Below are positions 48,445-60,730 of a DNA stretch of 64,000 nucleotides, one piece after another. The notes beneath the pieces were generated by a model, which saw only the letters and a list, made by a program, of their open reading frames with translations, was not told the DNA's origin and ran no database searches. The DNA is from Pandoraea captiosa (lineage in GTDB: Bacteria; Pseudomonadota; Gammaproteobacteria; Burkholderiales; Burkholderiaceae): positions 124,001-188,000 of the forward strand of contig NZ_CABPSQ010000008.1 in assembly GCF_902459775.1 (NCBI RefSeq), given 5' to 3'. The translations under genes were made by a program, and so were the position numbers. Position 1 is the stretch's first letter. Each line of letters begins with the position of its first letter.

Positions 48445-51400
48445 GTGCGTCTGACTTCCATCAAACTCGCTGGCTTCAAATCCTTCGTCGACCCGACGAA
48501 CTTTGCGGTTCCCGGCCAGTTGGTCGGGATCGTCGGCCCGAACGGGTGCGGCAAATCCAACATCATCGATGCCGTGCGCTGGGTGCTCGGCGAGTCGCGC
48601 GCCTCGGAGCTGCGCGGCGAATCGATGCAGGACGTGATCTTCAACGGATCGACCGCCCGCAAGCAGGCGAGCCGCGCGAGCGTCGAACTTGTCTTCGACA
48701 ACAGCGCCGGGCGTGCCGCCGGGCAGTGGAGCCAGTACGCCGAAATCGCCGTCAAGCGCGTGTTGACGCGCGACGGCACCTCCAGCTACTACATCAATAA
48801 TCTGCCGGCCCGCCGCCGCGATATTCAGGACATCTTCCTGGGTACCGGCCTCGGGCCGCGTGCCTACGCCATCATCGGGCAGGGCATGATTTCGCGCATC
48901 ATCGAGGCGAAGCCGGAAGAGTTGCGCGTGTTTCTCGAAGAAGCCGCCGGCGTCTCCAAATACAAGGAACGCCGTCGTGAGACCGAGAACCGTCTTCAGG
49001 ACACGCGTGAAAACCTGACACGCGTCGAGGACATTCTGCGTGAACTCGGCACGAACCTCGAAAAACTGGAGTCGCAGGCTGTCGTTGCCAATCGATTCAA
49101 GGACTTGCAGCGCGACGGCGAAGAAAAGCAGCAACTGCTCTGGTTGCTTCGCAAGAACGAGGCGCAGAACGAACAGGAACGCCAGCAACGCGCGATCGAA
49201 TCGGCGCAGGTCGATCTCGAAGCGCAGATGGCCCGTCTGCGCGGTTCGGAATCCGATCTCGAAACGCTGCGCGCGGCGCACTACACTGCGACCGACGCCG
49301 TGCAGGCCGCGCAAAGCGCGATGTACGAGGCGAATTCGGAAGTCAGCCGTCTCGAAGCGGAGATTCGCTACGTCGTCGAGTCCCGCAATCGCGTGCAGGC
49401 GCAACTGGCAGCGCTGACCTCGCAACGCGAGCAGTGGCAGGCCCGCTCGGCGCAGTCGGAAGAGGCCCTGGCGCTCGCGGAAGAAGAACTCATCATCGCG
49501 GAAGAGCGTGCCGCGACCGCACAGGATCAGGCGGCCGAGCAGAACGAGGCGCTGCCCGCGCTCGAAGCCGGGTGGCGCGACGCGCAAAACCTGCTCAACG
49601 AACAACGTAGCGAGATCGCTCAGGTTGAGCAGAGTCTGAAACTGGAAGCTGCGCATCAACGCAATGCCGATCAGGCCTTGCAGCAGTTGCAGCAGCGTCA
49701 GGAGCGCCTGCAGGGCGAAGCGCGCGGGCTCGACAAGCCCGACGAGGCTGAACTCGAGATGCAGCGCGCCGAGCTCGCCGAACATCAGGCCATGCTCGAA
49801 GACGCGCAGGCCGAGCTCGCCGACGCGCAGGAACGCTTGCCTCGGCTCGAAGCCGAGCGAGCCGAAGCGCAGGCGCGCGTGCAATCCGAAGCGGCGACCA
49901 TTGCGCAGCTCGAAGCGCGTCTGGCGGCGCTCAAGCAACTTCAGGAAAGTGTCCAGACGGAGGGCAAGGTTCAGCCGTGGCTCGACAAGCACGAGCTGGG
50001 CCAATTGCCGCGTCTGTGGAAAAAGCTGCATATCGAGCCGGGCTGGGAAAACGCGCTCGAATCCGTGCTGCGCGAGCGTCTGGCGGCACTGGAGATCAGC
50101 AATCTCGATTGGGTCAAGGCCTTTGCGAGCGATGCGCCACCGGCCAAGCTGGCGTTCTACTCGCCGCCGCCGGCCGCCCGTGCACAGGAAGTTCCGCCTT
50201 CGCTGCGTCCGCTGCTGTCGTTGTTGCGCATTGACGATCCTGGCCTGCGTGCCGTATTGCAGGAATGGCTGGGTCAGACCTTCGTTGCCGACGATCTGGC
50301 GCAAGCGATGGTCGCGCGTGCGCAGTTGCCCGAAGGCGCGTCGATCGTCGTCAAGGCGGGCCATCAGGTCACGCGCGTTGGCGTGCAACTGTATGCTGCC
50401 GATTCCGAGCAAGCCGGTTTGCTCGCCCGCCAGCAGGAAATCGAGAATCTGGGCAAGCAGCTTCGCGCACAGGCGTTGCTCTCGGACGAGGCCAAGTCGG
50501 CTGCGGTTCGTGCCGAAGCGGCCTACAGCCAGGCCGCACAGTCGCTGACGGAAGTGCGCGGCCGTGCCGAGCGCGCCACGCAACGTGTGCATGCGTTGCA
50601 AATGGACGTGCTCAAGCTCACGCAAGCCCACGAGCGCTACAACGCTCGTAGCACGCAGATCGACGAGGAACTGCGTGAAATCGCAGCGCAAATCGAAGAG
50701 CAGCTGGCCATGCGCGCCGAATCGGAGGCCAACTTCGAGCAGAGCGATGCGCGTCTGGCCGAGTTGCAGGCGACGTTCGAAGACGGCCAGCTCGAATTTG
50801 AATCGCTCGACAGCCAGTTGTCCGATGCGCGCAACCGCGCACGTGAGCTTGAACGTCTGGCGCAAGAAGCGGCGTTTGGCCAGAAAGGCATTGCGAACCG
50901 GATCGACGAGCATCGCCGCAACATTCAGACTGCGCTGGAACAGGCGGAACGTCTGGTCGTCTCCATCGAGCAGGCGCAGGCCGAACTGGCGCAGATCACG
51001 GAACAGACGGCGGAAAACGGTTTGCAGGATGCGCTCGAATTGCGCGCCGAAAAGGAAGAGATTCTGGGCGCCGCGCGTATCGAGCTCGATGCCCTGACGC
51101 AGAAGCTGCGCCAGAGCGACGAGGAGCGTCTGGCCGCAGAGCGCGGCCTGCAGCCGCTGCGCGATCGCATCACCGAATTGCAGTTGAAGGAGCAGGCGGC
51201 GCGCCTGAACCGTGAGCAGTTCGTCGAGCAGCTCACGGCTGCCGAGGTCGACGAAGCGGCGCTCAGCGAGAAGCTCACGCCGGACATGAAGCCGTCGTAC
51301 CTGCAGGGGGAAGTGACCCGCATCAACAACGCGATCAACGCGCTTGGCCCGGTCAATATGGCGGCGCTGGAAGAGTTGGAGACGGCGCGCGAGCGCAAGG

Positions 51401-51960
51401 TCTTCCTCGATGCGCAATCCGCCGATCTGAACGACGCAATCGAAACGCTCGAAGGCGCCATCCGCAAGATCGACGAAGAAACGCGTGTACTGCTCCAGGG
51501 CACGTTCGACGAAGTGAACAAGCATTTCGGCGAACTGTTCCCGATGCTGTTCGGCGGCGGACAGGCGAAGCTCATCATGACCGGCGACGAAATTCTCGAT
51601 GCCGGTGTGCAGGTCATGGCGCAACCGCCGGGCAAGAAGAACTCCACCATTCATTTGTTGTCTGGTGGAGAGAAGGCGCTCACCGCCATTGCGCTGGTGT
51701 TCGGTATGTTTCAGCTCAACCCCGCGCCGTTCTGTCTGCTCGACGAGGTGGACGCGCCGCTCGACGATGCGAACACCGAGCGTTACGCCAAGATGGTGGC
51801 GCGCATGTCGGACCGTACCCAATTCGTATTTATTTCGCACAACAAAATCGCGATGGAAATGGCCAATCAGCTCATCGGCGTCACCATGCAGGAACAAGGG
51901 GTGTCGCGGATCGTGGCGGTGGACATGGAGTCTGCGATCAATCTGGCCGAGATCGCCTGA
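48445..51960 (+). CDS. smc: Chromosome segregation ATPase SMC
   Basis: ABC-type condensin subunit of 1171 residues. N-terminal head: KLAGFKSFVDPT and Walker A GPNGCGKSNIID (about 31-42), then GTGLGPRAYAIIGQGMIS. Coiled coil about 165-500 and 660-1000, rich in Glu/Ala/Gln/Arg heptads. Hinge about 505-660 (KVQPWLDKHELGQLPRLW to the AGHQVTRVGVQLYAADSEQA region). C-terminal head: signature LLSGGEKALTAIAL near 1072 and Walker B FCLLDEVDAPLDD near 1100. The start is GTG; ScpA/ScpB genes are not in the window. The zipA gene follows after 39 bp. Confidence 0.97.
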   Translation: MRLTSIKLAGFKSFVDPTNFAVPGQLVGIVGPNGCGKSNIIDAVRWVLGESRASELRGESMQDVIFNGSTARKQASRASVELVFDNSAGRAAGQWSQYAEIAVKRVLTRDGTSSYYINNLPARRRDIQDIFLGTGLGPRAYAIIGQGMISRIIEAKPEELRVFLEEAAGVSKYKERRRETENRLQDTRENLTRVEDILRELGTNLEKLESQAVVANRFKDLQRDGEEKQQLLWLLRKNEAQNEQERQQRAIESAQVDLEAQMARLRGSESDLETLRAAHYTATDAVQAAQSAMYEANSEVSRLEAEIRYVVESRNRVQAQLAALTSQREQWQARSAQSEEALALAEEELIIAEERAATAQDQAAEQNEALPALEAGWRDAQNLLNEQRSEIAQVEQSLKLEAAHQRNADQALQQLQQRQERLQGEARGLDKPDEAELEMQRAELAEHQAMLEDAQAELADAQERLPRLEAERAEAQARVQSEAATIAQLEARLAALKQLQESVQTEGKVQPWLDKHELGQLPRLWKKLHIEPGWENALESVLRERLAALEISNLDWVKAFASDAPPAKLAFYSPPPAARAQEVPPSLRPLLSLLRIDDPGLRAVLQEWLGQTFVADDLAQAMVARAQLPEGASIVVKAGHQVTRVGVQLYAADSEQAGLLARQQEIENLGKQLRAQALLSDEAKSAAVRAEAAYSQAAQSLTEVRGRAERATQRVHALQMDVLKLTQAHERYNARSTQIDEELREIAAQIEEQLAMRAESEANFEQSDARLAELQATFEDGQLEFESLDSQLSDARNRARELERLAQEAAFGQKGIANRIDEHRRNIQTALEQAERLVVSIEQAQAELAQITEQTAENGLQDALELRAEKEEILGAARIELDALTQKLRQSDEERLAAERGLQPLRDRITELQLKEQAARLNREQFVEQLTAAEVDEAALSEKLTPDMKPSYLQGEVTRINNAINALGPVNMAALEELETARERKVFLDAQSADLNDAIETLEGAIRKIDEETRVLLQGTFDEVNKHFGELFPMLFGGGQAKLIMTGDEILDAGVQVMAQPPGKKNSTIHLLSGGEKALTAIALVFGMFQLNPAPFCLLDEVDAPLDDANTERYAKMVARMSDRTQFVFISHNKIAMEMANQLIGVTMQEQGVSRIVAVDMESAINLAEIA

Positions 51961-51999
51961 CCCCGCGCCCACGATGGAGAAGAGAGAGGAACGCCGCGC

Positions 52000-53535
52000 A
52001 TGAATGAACTGCAGCTGAGCTTGATTGCCGCAGGGGTAGTGGTACTGCTGGGAGTAGTGGCTTATAACGCCTGGCAGGGCAGCAAGGCACGCGCGCGCAT
52101 ACCGCGCCGCATGCCGGTCGATGGCGCCGGTATCGACGCGACCGCCGGCACGCCCGACGCCGATGACGACCGCCCGTTCATCGAACCTACGCTTTCGCCG
52201 CCGCGCGTGCCCGCGCAGTCGGGAGAACGTCGTGAGCCGACGCTCGGACCGGCGTCGTCGGGCACGTCGGGAACGTCGGTACAGGACGCCTTTGCAATCA
52301 ACGAAGACGCATGGGATGCGCCGCCGGCAGCGCGCAAGCGCGCGGCTCAGGAAGCCGCCGCGCGGGCGGCAGCCGAAGGCGCCGACGCCGATGCGGCTGA
52401 AGTCGCCACGGCGCCTCGCGACGAGACGGGCGAGGAGCACGCACACCAAGCCCGCGATTTGCAGGACACCGCAACGGCAAGCGCCGTTGCGCGAGTAGAC
52501 GCCGAACTGGCCGCCGACGACACGGTGGATGCCGCCACGGCAGGCGCTGCCGCAGCGGCCGCCGGGGCGCCCGATTTGGAGAGCGCGACGCCGAAGGCCG
52601 ACGGTGTGCCGGCCGCTGGGGCGCAGGCATCGACGTCGGTCGCCTCGGCAGCTGCCGTCGAGTCAGTTGCCACCCCACCGGTGGCTGCGGCGCGACCTGC
52701 GGTGCCGAGCGGCCCGCCGCCGGTCATCGACGAGCGTATCGACTGTATCGTCGAAATGCCGTTGGCCAATATGGTGGCAGCGGAGCGGCTGATGCCGCTG
52801 ACCGTGCGTATGCGTCGCGCGGGCAGCAAGCCCGTGAACGTGGAGGGGCGTCTGGATGAACACTCGTCCTGGGAGCCGATTCGCACGGGCGGACGTTATC
52901 AACAACTGCGCATGGCCGTGCAACTGGCCAATCGTGCCGGTGCGCTCAACGAAGTCGAGTTCTCGGAGTTTTCGAATCTCGTGCAAACGCTGGCCGATGC
53001 CGTCGACGCTTTGCCGGAGTTGCCCGACATGATGGAGACGGTCGCCCGCGGTCGCGAGCTCGATGCCTTCGCTGCACAGTGCGACGCCCAGTTGTCGGTC
53101 AACGTGCTGTCGGACGGTGCGCCATGGTCGGCCAACTACGTTCAGGCGGTTGCCACGCAAGACGGTCTGCTGCTCTCTCGCGACGGTATGCGTTTCGTCA
53201 AACTCGATGCGCGTCAGAACCCGGTGTTCATGCTGCAGTTCGGCGACACCAACTTCCTGCGCGACGATTTGACGTACAAGGGCGGCGATCTTATCACCAT
53301 GCTGCTCGATGTGCCGGTCGCTGACGAAGACCTTTTGCCGTTCCGTCTGATGTGCGACTACGCGCGTTCGATCGGACAGCGAATCGGTGGTCGTGTGGTG
53401 GACGATCAACGCCGCCCGCTTTCCGATGCTGCATTGCAAAACGTCGACAAGCAGTTGCTCAAGCTTTACGAACGCCTTGAGGCACGGGGCCTGCCCGCCG
53501 GTTCGCCGGTCACGCGTCGCCTGTTCAGCCAGTAA
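52000..53535 (+). CDS. zipA: ZipA-like cell division protein
   Basis: Bitopic division protein of 511 residues. A single membrane helix at about 5-22 (LSLIAAGVVVLLGVVAYNAW) has its N-terminus outside. A basic stretch (SKARARIPRRMP) is followed by a long Ala/Pro/Glu-rich linker (about 45-245). The FtsZ-binding C-domain (about 248-505) begins IDCIVEMPLANMVAAERLMP and ends with LPFRLMCDYARSIGQRIGG. In this family the linker varies and FtsZ binding is by a hydrophobic groove of the C-domain. smc-zipA-ligA order is common in Proteobacteria. Confidence 0.92.
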   Translation: MNELQLSLIAAGVVVLLGVVAYNAWQGSKARARIPRRMPVDGAGIDATAGTPDADDDRPFIEPTLSPPRVPAQSGERREPTLGPASSGTSGTSVQDAFAINEDAWDAPPAARKRAAQEAAARAAAEGADADAAEVATAPRDETGEEHAHQARDLQDTATASAVARVDAELAADDTVDAATAGAAAAAAGAPDLESATPKADGVPAAGAQASTSVASAAAVESVATPPVAAARPAVPSGPPPVIDERIDCIVEMPLANMVAAERLMPLTVRMRRAGSKPVNVEGRLDEHSSWEPIRTGGRYQQLRMAVQLANRAGALNEVEFSEFSNLVQTLADAVDALPELPDMMETVARGRELDAFAAQCDAQLSVNVLSDGAPWSANYVQAVATQDGLLLSRDGMRFVKLDARQNPVFMLQFGDTNFLRDDLTYKGGDLITMLLDVPVADEDLLPFRLMCDYARSIGQRIGGRVVDDQRRPLSDAALQNVDKQLLKLYERLEARGLPAGSPVTRRLFSQ

Positions 53536-53587
53536 ATTCAAGGCAGTGCGCGGCACCGGGCAGTATCGGGTCGGCCGCGTTCGATGC

Positions 53588-53619
53588 ACGCCGTTCACCG
53601 TCGGGTGAGCGGCGTTTTT
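53588..53619 (+). terminator. Rho-independent terminator after zipA
   Basis: ACGCCGTTCACC pairs with GGTGAGCGGCGT (one G-T wobble) around a GTCG loop and runs into five T residues. It separates zipA from ligA. Confidence 0.88.
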
Positions 53620-53630
53620 GTTCCGATTGA

Positions 53631-55835
<2,205 letters not shown>

Positions 55836-55851
55836 TGTGAGGACCCAACCC

Positions 55852-56385
55852 ATGATTCGCGACATTCTGAAGATGGGCGATCCGCGCTTGCTGCGCATCG
55901 CCAAACCCGTCGAACAATTCAATACGCCTGAGCTCGACGAGCTCATCGCCGATATGTTCGAGACCATGAAGCACGCCAACGGCGCCGGGCTCGCCGCGCC
56001 CCAGATCGGTGTCGATCTGCAAGTGGTGATCTTCGGTTTCGAGCACAACGAGCGCTATCCGGACGCACCGGAAGTGCCCGAAACGGTGCTCATCAACCCG
56101 ACGATCACGCCGCTTACGCAGGACATGGAGGAGGGCTGGGAGGGTTGCCTGTCCGTGCCCGGACTTCGCGGTGTGGTCAATCGCTATTCCATGCTGCGTT
56201 ATGAAGGTTTCGATCAGCATGGGCACGCGATCGATCGCGTGGCGGAAGGGTTCCACGCGCGCGTGGTGCAGCATGAGTGCGATCACCTGATCGGCAAGTT
56301 GTATCCGATGCGCATTACCGATTTCAGCAAGTTCGGATTTACCGAGATCCTGTTCCCGGGACTTGACCCGAACAGCGACGATTGA
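55852..56385 (+). CDS. def: Peptide deformylase
   Basis: Metal hydrolase of 177 residues removing the formyl group from nascent N-terminal methionine. All three motifs are present: [11 protein letters not shown] near 44, [15 protein letters not shown] near 92 with the metal cysteine, and [11 protein letters not shown] near 135. Alanine/proline insertions are absent, so it is of the standard type. AGGA lies 8 nt before the ATG. It follows ligA by 16 bp and is probably co-transcribed. A second def gene elsewhere in the genome is likely in this group of bacteria. Confidence 0.95.
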   Translation: MIRDILKMGDPRLLRIAKPVEQFNTPELDELIADMFETMKHANGAGLAAPQIGVDLQVVIFGFEHNERYPDAPEVPETVLINPTITPLTQDMEEGWEGCLSVPGLRGVVNRYSMLRYEGFDQHGHAIDRVAEGFHARVVQHECDHLIGKLYPMRITDFSKFGFTEILFPGLDPNSDD

Positions 56386-56435
56386 TCGTGCTGTCCCGAG
56401 CTTGGCTGACCGTGATGCGGCGCCTGGCCGTTCGA

Positions 56436-56466
56436 TGAAAAAAAGCCCGCCTGAATGGCGGGCTTT
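56436..56466. terminator. Terminator between def and rluB
   Basis: AAAGCCCGCC and GGCGGGCTTT form a perfect 10-bp stem with a TGAAT loop. On the minus strand the stem is extended by four more T residues, giving a strong terminator for rluB; for def the tail is short (TTTCTC). Confidence 0.85.
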
Positions 56467-56521
56467 CTCGTTGCATCGGCGCCGGACGTCTGTGCGCCAG
56501 TGCCTTAAGTCGGGGGAGGGA

Positions 56522-58099
56522 TCAGAAGCCTTCGCCCGCACGCAGGTAGCGCCATTCGCCCACGGGAAGATTGCCAAGCGTAATGCGCCCCATGCGCACG
56601 CGCTTGAGGCCGGTCACGTGCAAGCCGACCAGTTCGCACATGCGGCGAATCTGGCGCTTCTTGCCTTCCTTGAGGACAAAGCGCAGTTGCTCCGGGTTCT
56701 GCCAGTCGACCTGGGCAGGCTTGAGCGGCTGATCGTCAAGTTCGAGGCCGTGGCGAAGCAATGCGAGACGATCCTCCGGGAAGTGAGCTTGCACGTTTTG
56801 CGTATGCTCGTTGTACGAGACGCGAACGAGGTACTCCTTCTCGATATCCGAATCTTCGCCAATCAGTTGCTTGGCAATGCGACCGTCCTGGGTCAGCACG
56901 AGCAGGCCGGTCGAATCGATGTCGAGGCGTCCTGCGGGGGCGAGACTGCGCAGATGCGACGGTGAAAAACGTACACCGGCATCGTCTTCGGCCCAATGGT
57001 GCTCGCTGGTGACGAGCACGACGGCGGGGTCGTAGCCGTCTTCTGCTTGCCCGGAAACATAGCCGACGGGCTTGTGCAGCAAGATGGTGACGCGATTGGC
57101 CTGTTCCTTTTGCGCGGCCTGGACGACGGTAATTTCCTGCGTCGGCAGAATCTTTGTGCCGAGTTCCTTCACGACCTTGCCGTCAACACGGACCCAGCCC
57201 TTGGCGATCCATTCGTCTGCCTCGCGACGCGAGCAGAGGCCAAGTTCCGACATGCGCTTGGACAGGCGAAGGGATCCTGCGGCGTCGTGATGAATCTTGA
57301 TGTCGTCATCATCGTCGCGCTCCACGCGCGGTGCGCGAACCGAGCGGGTGGCGCGCTTCGCCTGATTGTCACGGTCATCGAAATCTCGCTTTGCCGGACG
57401 CGCGAAATCGCCACGTGCCCCGCCTTCGGTATTGCGACGCGGACGGTCTTCGTCAAAGCGACGCGGAGCGCGGTTGTCGAAGTCGCGCTTCACAGGACGC
57501 GCGAAATCGCCACGTGCCCCGCCTTCGGTATTGCGACGCGGACGGTCTTCGTCAAAGCGACGCGGAGCGCGGTTGTCGAAGTCGCGCTTTACGGGGCGTG
57601 CGAAGTCGCCACGTGCCCCGCCTTCGGTATTGCGGCGTGGACGGTCTTCGTCAAAGCGACGCGGTGCGCGGTTGTCGAAGTCACGCTTCACGGGACGCGC
57701 GAAATCGCCACGTGCCCCGCCTTCGGTATTGCGGCGTGGACGGTCTTCATCGAAGCGGGCAGGGCGCGCGCCGGCAACGCGTTCACGCTGACCGCGGGCG
57801 GGTGGGCGCTCTCCCACCGACCGCTTCTCGTAGGGGGCGCCGCCACCCACCGGCTTGCGCGGCGCCGCACCGCTACCGGAAGGGCGGCGGGGACCACCCG
57901 GCGTTGCGGCATCATCTGCCGGACGTGGACGCGCCGGCTTGCCGGAGGGCTTCTTCTTCGCGCCGCTAGCGTCGAGCATCGACGCGGGCACCGACTTGGT
58001 CGGCCGACGCAGCGCGCCAGCCGAGCGCACGGGCGCGCGAGTCTTGTCGAGGGTACGGGGGTGTTTGGCGCTCAGTTTGGCGCGCGGGGTATCGCTCAT
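56522..58099 (-). CDS. rluB: RluB-type 23S rRNA pseudouridine synthase with N-terminal repeat extension
   Basis: Forms pseudouridine at position 2605 (E. coli numbering) of 23S rRNA. It is 525 residues against about 290 in E. coli. The S4 RNA-binding domain begins at about 275 ([20 protein letters not shown]). The catalytic aspartate is in [20 protein letters not shown] near 394, and [18 protein letters not shown] is the C-terminal motif. The first ~270 residues are basic and disordered-looking, with four 33-residue repeats ([20 protein letters not shown] and following), an acidic patch DDDDD and Arg-Gly content. The RluB versus RluE/RluF assignment rests on pattern and is moderate. Its ATG overlaps the glnD stop as ATGA. 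Confidence 0.9.
   Translation of the reverse strand: MSDTPRAKLSAKHPRTLDKTRAPVRSAGALRRPTKSVPASMLDASGAKKKPSGKPARPRPADDAATPGGPRRPSGSGAAPRKPVGGGAPYEKRSVGERPPARGQRERVAGARPARFDEDRPRRNTEGGARGDFARPVKRDFDNRAPRRFDEDRPRRNTEGGARGDFARPVKRDFDNRAPRRFDEDRPRRNTEGGARGDFARPVKRDFDNRAPRRFDEDRPRRNTEGGARGDFARPAKRDFDDRDNQAKRATRSVRAPRVERDDDDDIKIHHDAAGSLRLSKRMSELGLCSRREADEWIAKGWVRVDGKVVKELGTKILPTQEITVVQAAQKEQANRVTILLHKPVGYVSGQAEDGYDPAVVLVTSEHHWAEDDAGVRFSPSHLRSLAPAGRLDIDSTGLLVLTQDGRIAKQLIGEDSDIEKEYLVRVSYNEHTQNVQAHFPEDRLALLRHGLELDDQPLKPAQVDWQNPEQLRFVLKEGKKRQIRRMCELVGLHVTGLKRVRMGRITLGNLPVGEWRYLRAGEGF
57373..57768 (-). repeat. 99-bp coding tandem repeat (about 4 copies) in rluB
   Basis: Near-identical 99-bp units, each 33 codons, recur with exact 99-bp phase: the same CCACGTGCCC marker starts at 57411, 57510, 57609 and 57708. 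Each unit codes for an Arg/Asp-rich block around [18 protein letters not shown]. The copies are more alike than expected for diverged coding DNA. Confidence 0.92.
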
Positions 58100-60660
58100 G
58101 GTTCCAATGCTTCGAGTAATTCGGTCTCAACGGCAATTTGCAGGCGGTTGTCCTGCAAGCGGCTGCCGTCGAGCAGGAACGTGTCTTCGACACGTTCGCC
58201 GAGGGTATTGATGCGGGCGGTTCGCACGCTCACGCCGTGACGCGCAAGCACGCGTGCGACCGCGTAAAGCAAACCGGTGCGGTCGTTGGCCGACACCGAC
58301 AGCAGGTAATACTGGCCACGCTCGTCCGGACGCAGGTCAACACGAGGTGTCACCGGGAAGCTGCGCGAGCGCCGTGGCAGGCGGCCTTTGCTCGGCTCCG
58401 CCAGGGGTTCCGCGCGCGTGAGCAGCGACACCAGTTCGCTTTCCACCAGGTTGATGATGTCTCGATAACTGGTGTCCAGTCCGGGGTCGGTCAGCAGAAA
58501 GCTGTCGAGCGCAAAACCCTGACTGGTGGTGTGCACCTTGGCGTCGAGAATCGACAGCCCCTTGCGCTCGAAGTAGCCGCAAATGCGCGCGAACAAATCG
58601 ACCTGATCGCGAACATAGACGAGCACTTGCAAGCCTTCACCGATCGGCGAGGGACGCGCCTTGACGATCGGTGAGGCGCTATCGACATGACGCCACAGAT
58701 GACGCGTCTGCCAGGCAACGTCCGCAGGATCGTTGCGCAGGAAATACGCCACGTCCAGGGTGTTCCAGAGTGCCTCCTGGGCGCGCTCCGGAACGGTGTA
58801 CAACCGCAAGAGCCCGAGTGCTTCCTCTTTGCGGGTTTTCAATTGCGAATGCGGATCCGGGCTGGCGCCTCCGAGCACTTGCAGCGTGACGCGGTAAAGA
58901 TCCTCGAGCAACTTGCCCTTCCAGGCGTTCCACACCTTGGGGCTCGTGCCGCGAATGTCGGCCACGGTCAGAAGATACAGTGCCGTCAGACGTCGCTCGT
59001 TCTCGACCTTGTCCGCAAAACGGCGGATGACCTCCGGGTCCGTGGTGTCCTGCTTCTGCGCGACAGTACTCATCGTCAGATGCTCGCCCACCAGCCAGAC
59101 GATCAGTTCCGTATCCTCTCTTGCGATGCCGTGACGCACGCAGAACGTGCGCGCGTCCACCATGCCGAGCGTCGAGTGGTCGCCGCCGCGTCCTTTCGCG
59201 ATGTCATGGAAAAGCGCGGCGATCGTCAGCACCCATGGCCTGTCGAAGTTGGCGATCAACTGGCTGCAAAACGGATATTCGTGCGTATGTTCGGCCACGG
59301 CAAAGCGGCGGATGTTGCGCACGACCATCAAAATATGCTGATCGACGGTGTAGACGTGGTAAAGATCGTGCTGCATCTGACCAACGACGCGGCGGAAGTT
59401 GATCAGATAGCGTCCCAGTACACTTGTCTGATTCATCAGACGCAGCGCATGCGTAATGCCCTGCGGTTGCTGAAGAATCTCTAGGAACGTGCGACGGTTT
59501 TGCGGGTCGGAACGCCACTGCGCATTCATCAGCTCGCGGGCGTTGTACAGCGCGCGGAGTGTGCGCGCAGACAGGCCTTTCACACCGACGACCTGCTCGT
59601 ACAGCAGGAACGTTTCGAGGATCGCATTCGGGTGACGCTCGTAAAGCTCGTCGTCCACGATCTCGATCATTCCCTGCTTTTCAACAAAGCGCTCGTTGAT
59701 GACGCGCGTCACGCCACTGGTCTGCGGGAACAGCCGTGCTTCGACATTCAGCAACAACACCGTATTCAACTGTGAGACCGCTTTCGCTGCCCAGTAGTAA
59801 CGTCGCATGAGCTGTTCGCTCGCGCGCTTGGTCGTCGTGGCGTTGAATCCGAGGCTTTGCGCAAGTGCCGTCTGAAGGTCGAAAACGAGCACATCCTGAC
59901 GACGTCGCGCCAACAGGTGCAATCGCGCGCGCAGACCCTTCAGGAATTGCTCGTTGCGACGCAACTCCTTGAGTTCTCGATCGGTCAGCAGGTCGCGTGC
60001 GGACAATTCGGCCCAACTGTTGCCAAGACCTGCGGCCTTGGTCATCCACAGAATGACCTGCAAGTCGCGCAACCCGCCCGGACTTTCCTTGCAATTCGGC
60101 TCCAGACTGTAGGGGGTGTCCTGATACTTCGCGTGGCGCTGGCGAATCTCGAGTTGCTTGCTGCGGAAAAAGGCGAGCGGGTCCAGATCCGCGGAAAAGC
60201 GCTGCTGGAACGCCTGGAAGAGCGCTTCGTTTCCCGTGAGCAGGCGCGCTTCTAGCAGGCTGGTTTGCACCGTGATGTCCGCGTGTGCCTCCGAAATACA
60301 CTCGTCGACGGTGCGCACCGACGAGCCGATTTCAAGGCCGATATCCCACAGAAATCCGATGAAGGGCTCGACGTGCGACGTCAGCGCGTCGCCGTCGGCG
60401 TTTTGATGCAACAGCAGGATGTCGACGTCCGAATAGGGATACAACTCGCCCCGACCGTACCCACCTACCGCCACCAGTGCAAAGTCGTCCGGCATCCGGC
60501 ACTCGGCCCACGCGTCTTTCATGGACTGGTCGACGGCGTGACACAGGCCATGCAGAAGGGTGTCGATCTTGCCATGCGCGGTAAAGCGCTCGACGAGTTC
60601 GGCCTTGCGGTCCTTGAGGGCCTGACGTAGCGGAGACGGGGCGTGTGCACGTGCGTGCAT
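58096..60660 (-). CDS. glnD: Bifunctional uridylyltransferase/uridylyl-removing enzyme GlnD
   Basis: Senses glutamine and (de)uridylylates PII proteins, controlling nitrogen assimilation; 854 residues. The nucleotidyltransferase motif [20 protein letters not shown] is at about 64-83. The GlnE/GlnD linker is followed by an HD domain with [17 protein letters not shown] near 486, which removes UMP. Two C-terminal ACT domains (about 665-745 and 780-854) sense glutamine; the second ends [16 protein letters not shown]. It lies 70 bp after map and overlaps rluB by 4 bases. Confidence 0.97.
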   Translation of the reverse strand: MHARAHAPSPLRQALKDRKAELVERFTAHGKIDTLLHGLCHAVDQSMKDAWAECRMPDDFALVAVGGYGRGELYPYSDVDILLLHQNADGDALTSHVEPFIGFLWDIGLEIGSSVRTVDECISEAHADITVQTSLLEARLLTGNEALFQAFQQRFSADLDPLAFFRSKQLEIRQRHAKYQDTPYSLEPNCKESPGGLRDLQVILWMTKAAGLGNSWAELSARDLLTDRELKELRRNEQFLKGLRARLHLLARRRQDVLVFDLQTALAQSLGFNATTTKRASEQLMRRYYWAAKAVSQLNTVLLLNVEARLFPQTSGVTRVINERFVEKQGMIEIVDDELYERHPNAILETFLLYEQVVGVKGLSARTLRALYNARELMNAQWRSDPQNRRTFLEILQQPQGITHALRLMNQTSVLGRYLINFRRVVGQMQHDLYHVYTVDQHILMVVRNIRRFAVAEHTHEYPFCSQLIANFDRPWVLTIAALFHDIAKGRGGDHSTLGMVDARTFCVRHGIAREDTELIVWLVGEHLTMSTVAQKQDTTDPEVIRRFADKVENERRLTALYLLTVADIRGTSPKVWNAWKGKLLEDLYRVTLQVLGGASPDPHSQLKTRKEEALGLLRLYTVPERAQEALWNTLDVAYFLRNDPADVAWQTRHLWRHVDSASPIVKARPSPIGEGLQVLVYVRDQVDLFARICGYFERKGLSILDAKVHTTSQGFALDSFLLTDPGLDTSYRDIINLVESELVSLLTRAEPLAEPSKGRLPRRSRSFPVTPRVDLRPDERGQYYLLSVSANDRTGLLYAVARVLARHGVSVRTARINTLGERVEDTFLLDGSRLQDNRLQIAVETELLEALEP

Positions 60661-60730
60661 GGCGGTTTCCAGGATAGGGTTGGACGAGTCAGGCCGGTAC
60701 GGCCGGGTGCCTGCAGGCTAGGTGCCGAAT

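Noticed and set aside
48415-52449. A 1344-codon open frame on the minus strand opposite smc and the start of zipA
   Set aside because: The plus-strand Smc is complete with all ATPase motifs; the antisense frame is open because GC-rich third positions remove stops, and its Leu/Arg/Phe-rich product has no recognisable domain.
56996-58240. A plus-strand frame with neat 33-residue repeats
   Set aside because: The repeats are the antisense image of the 99-bp units in rluB; the minus-strand product has the S4 and catalytic domains.
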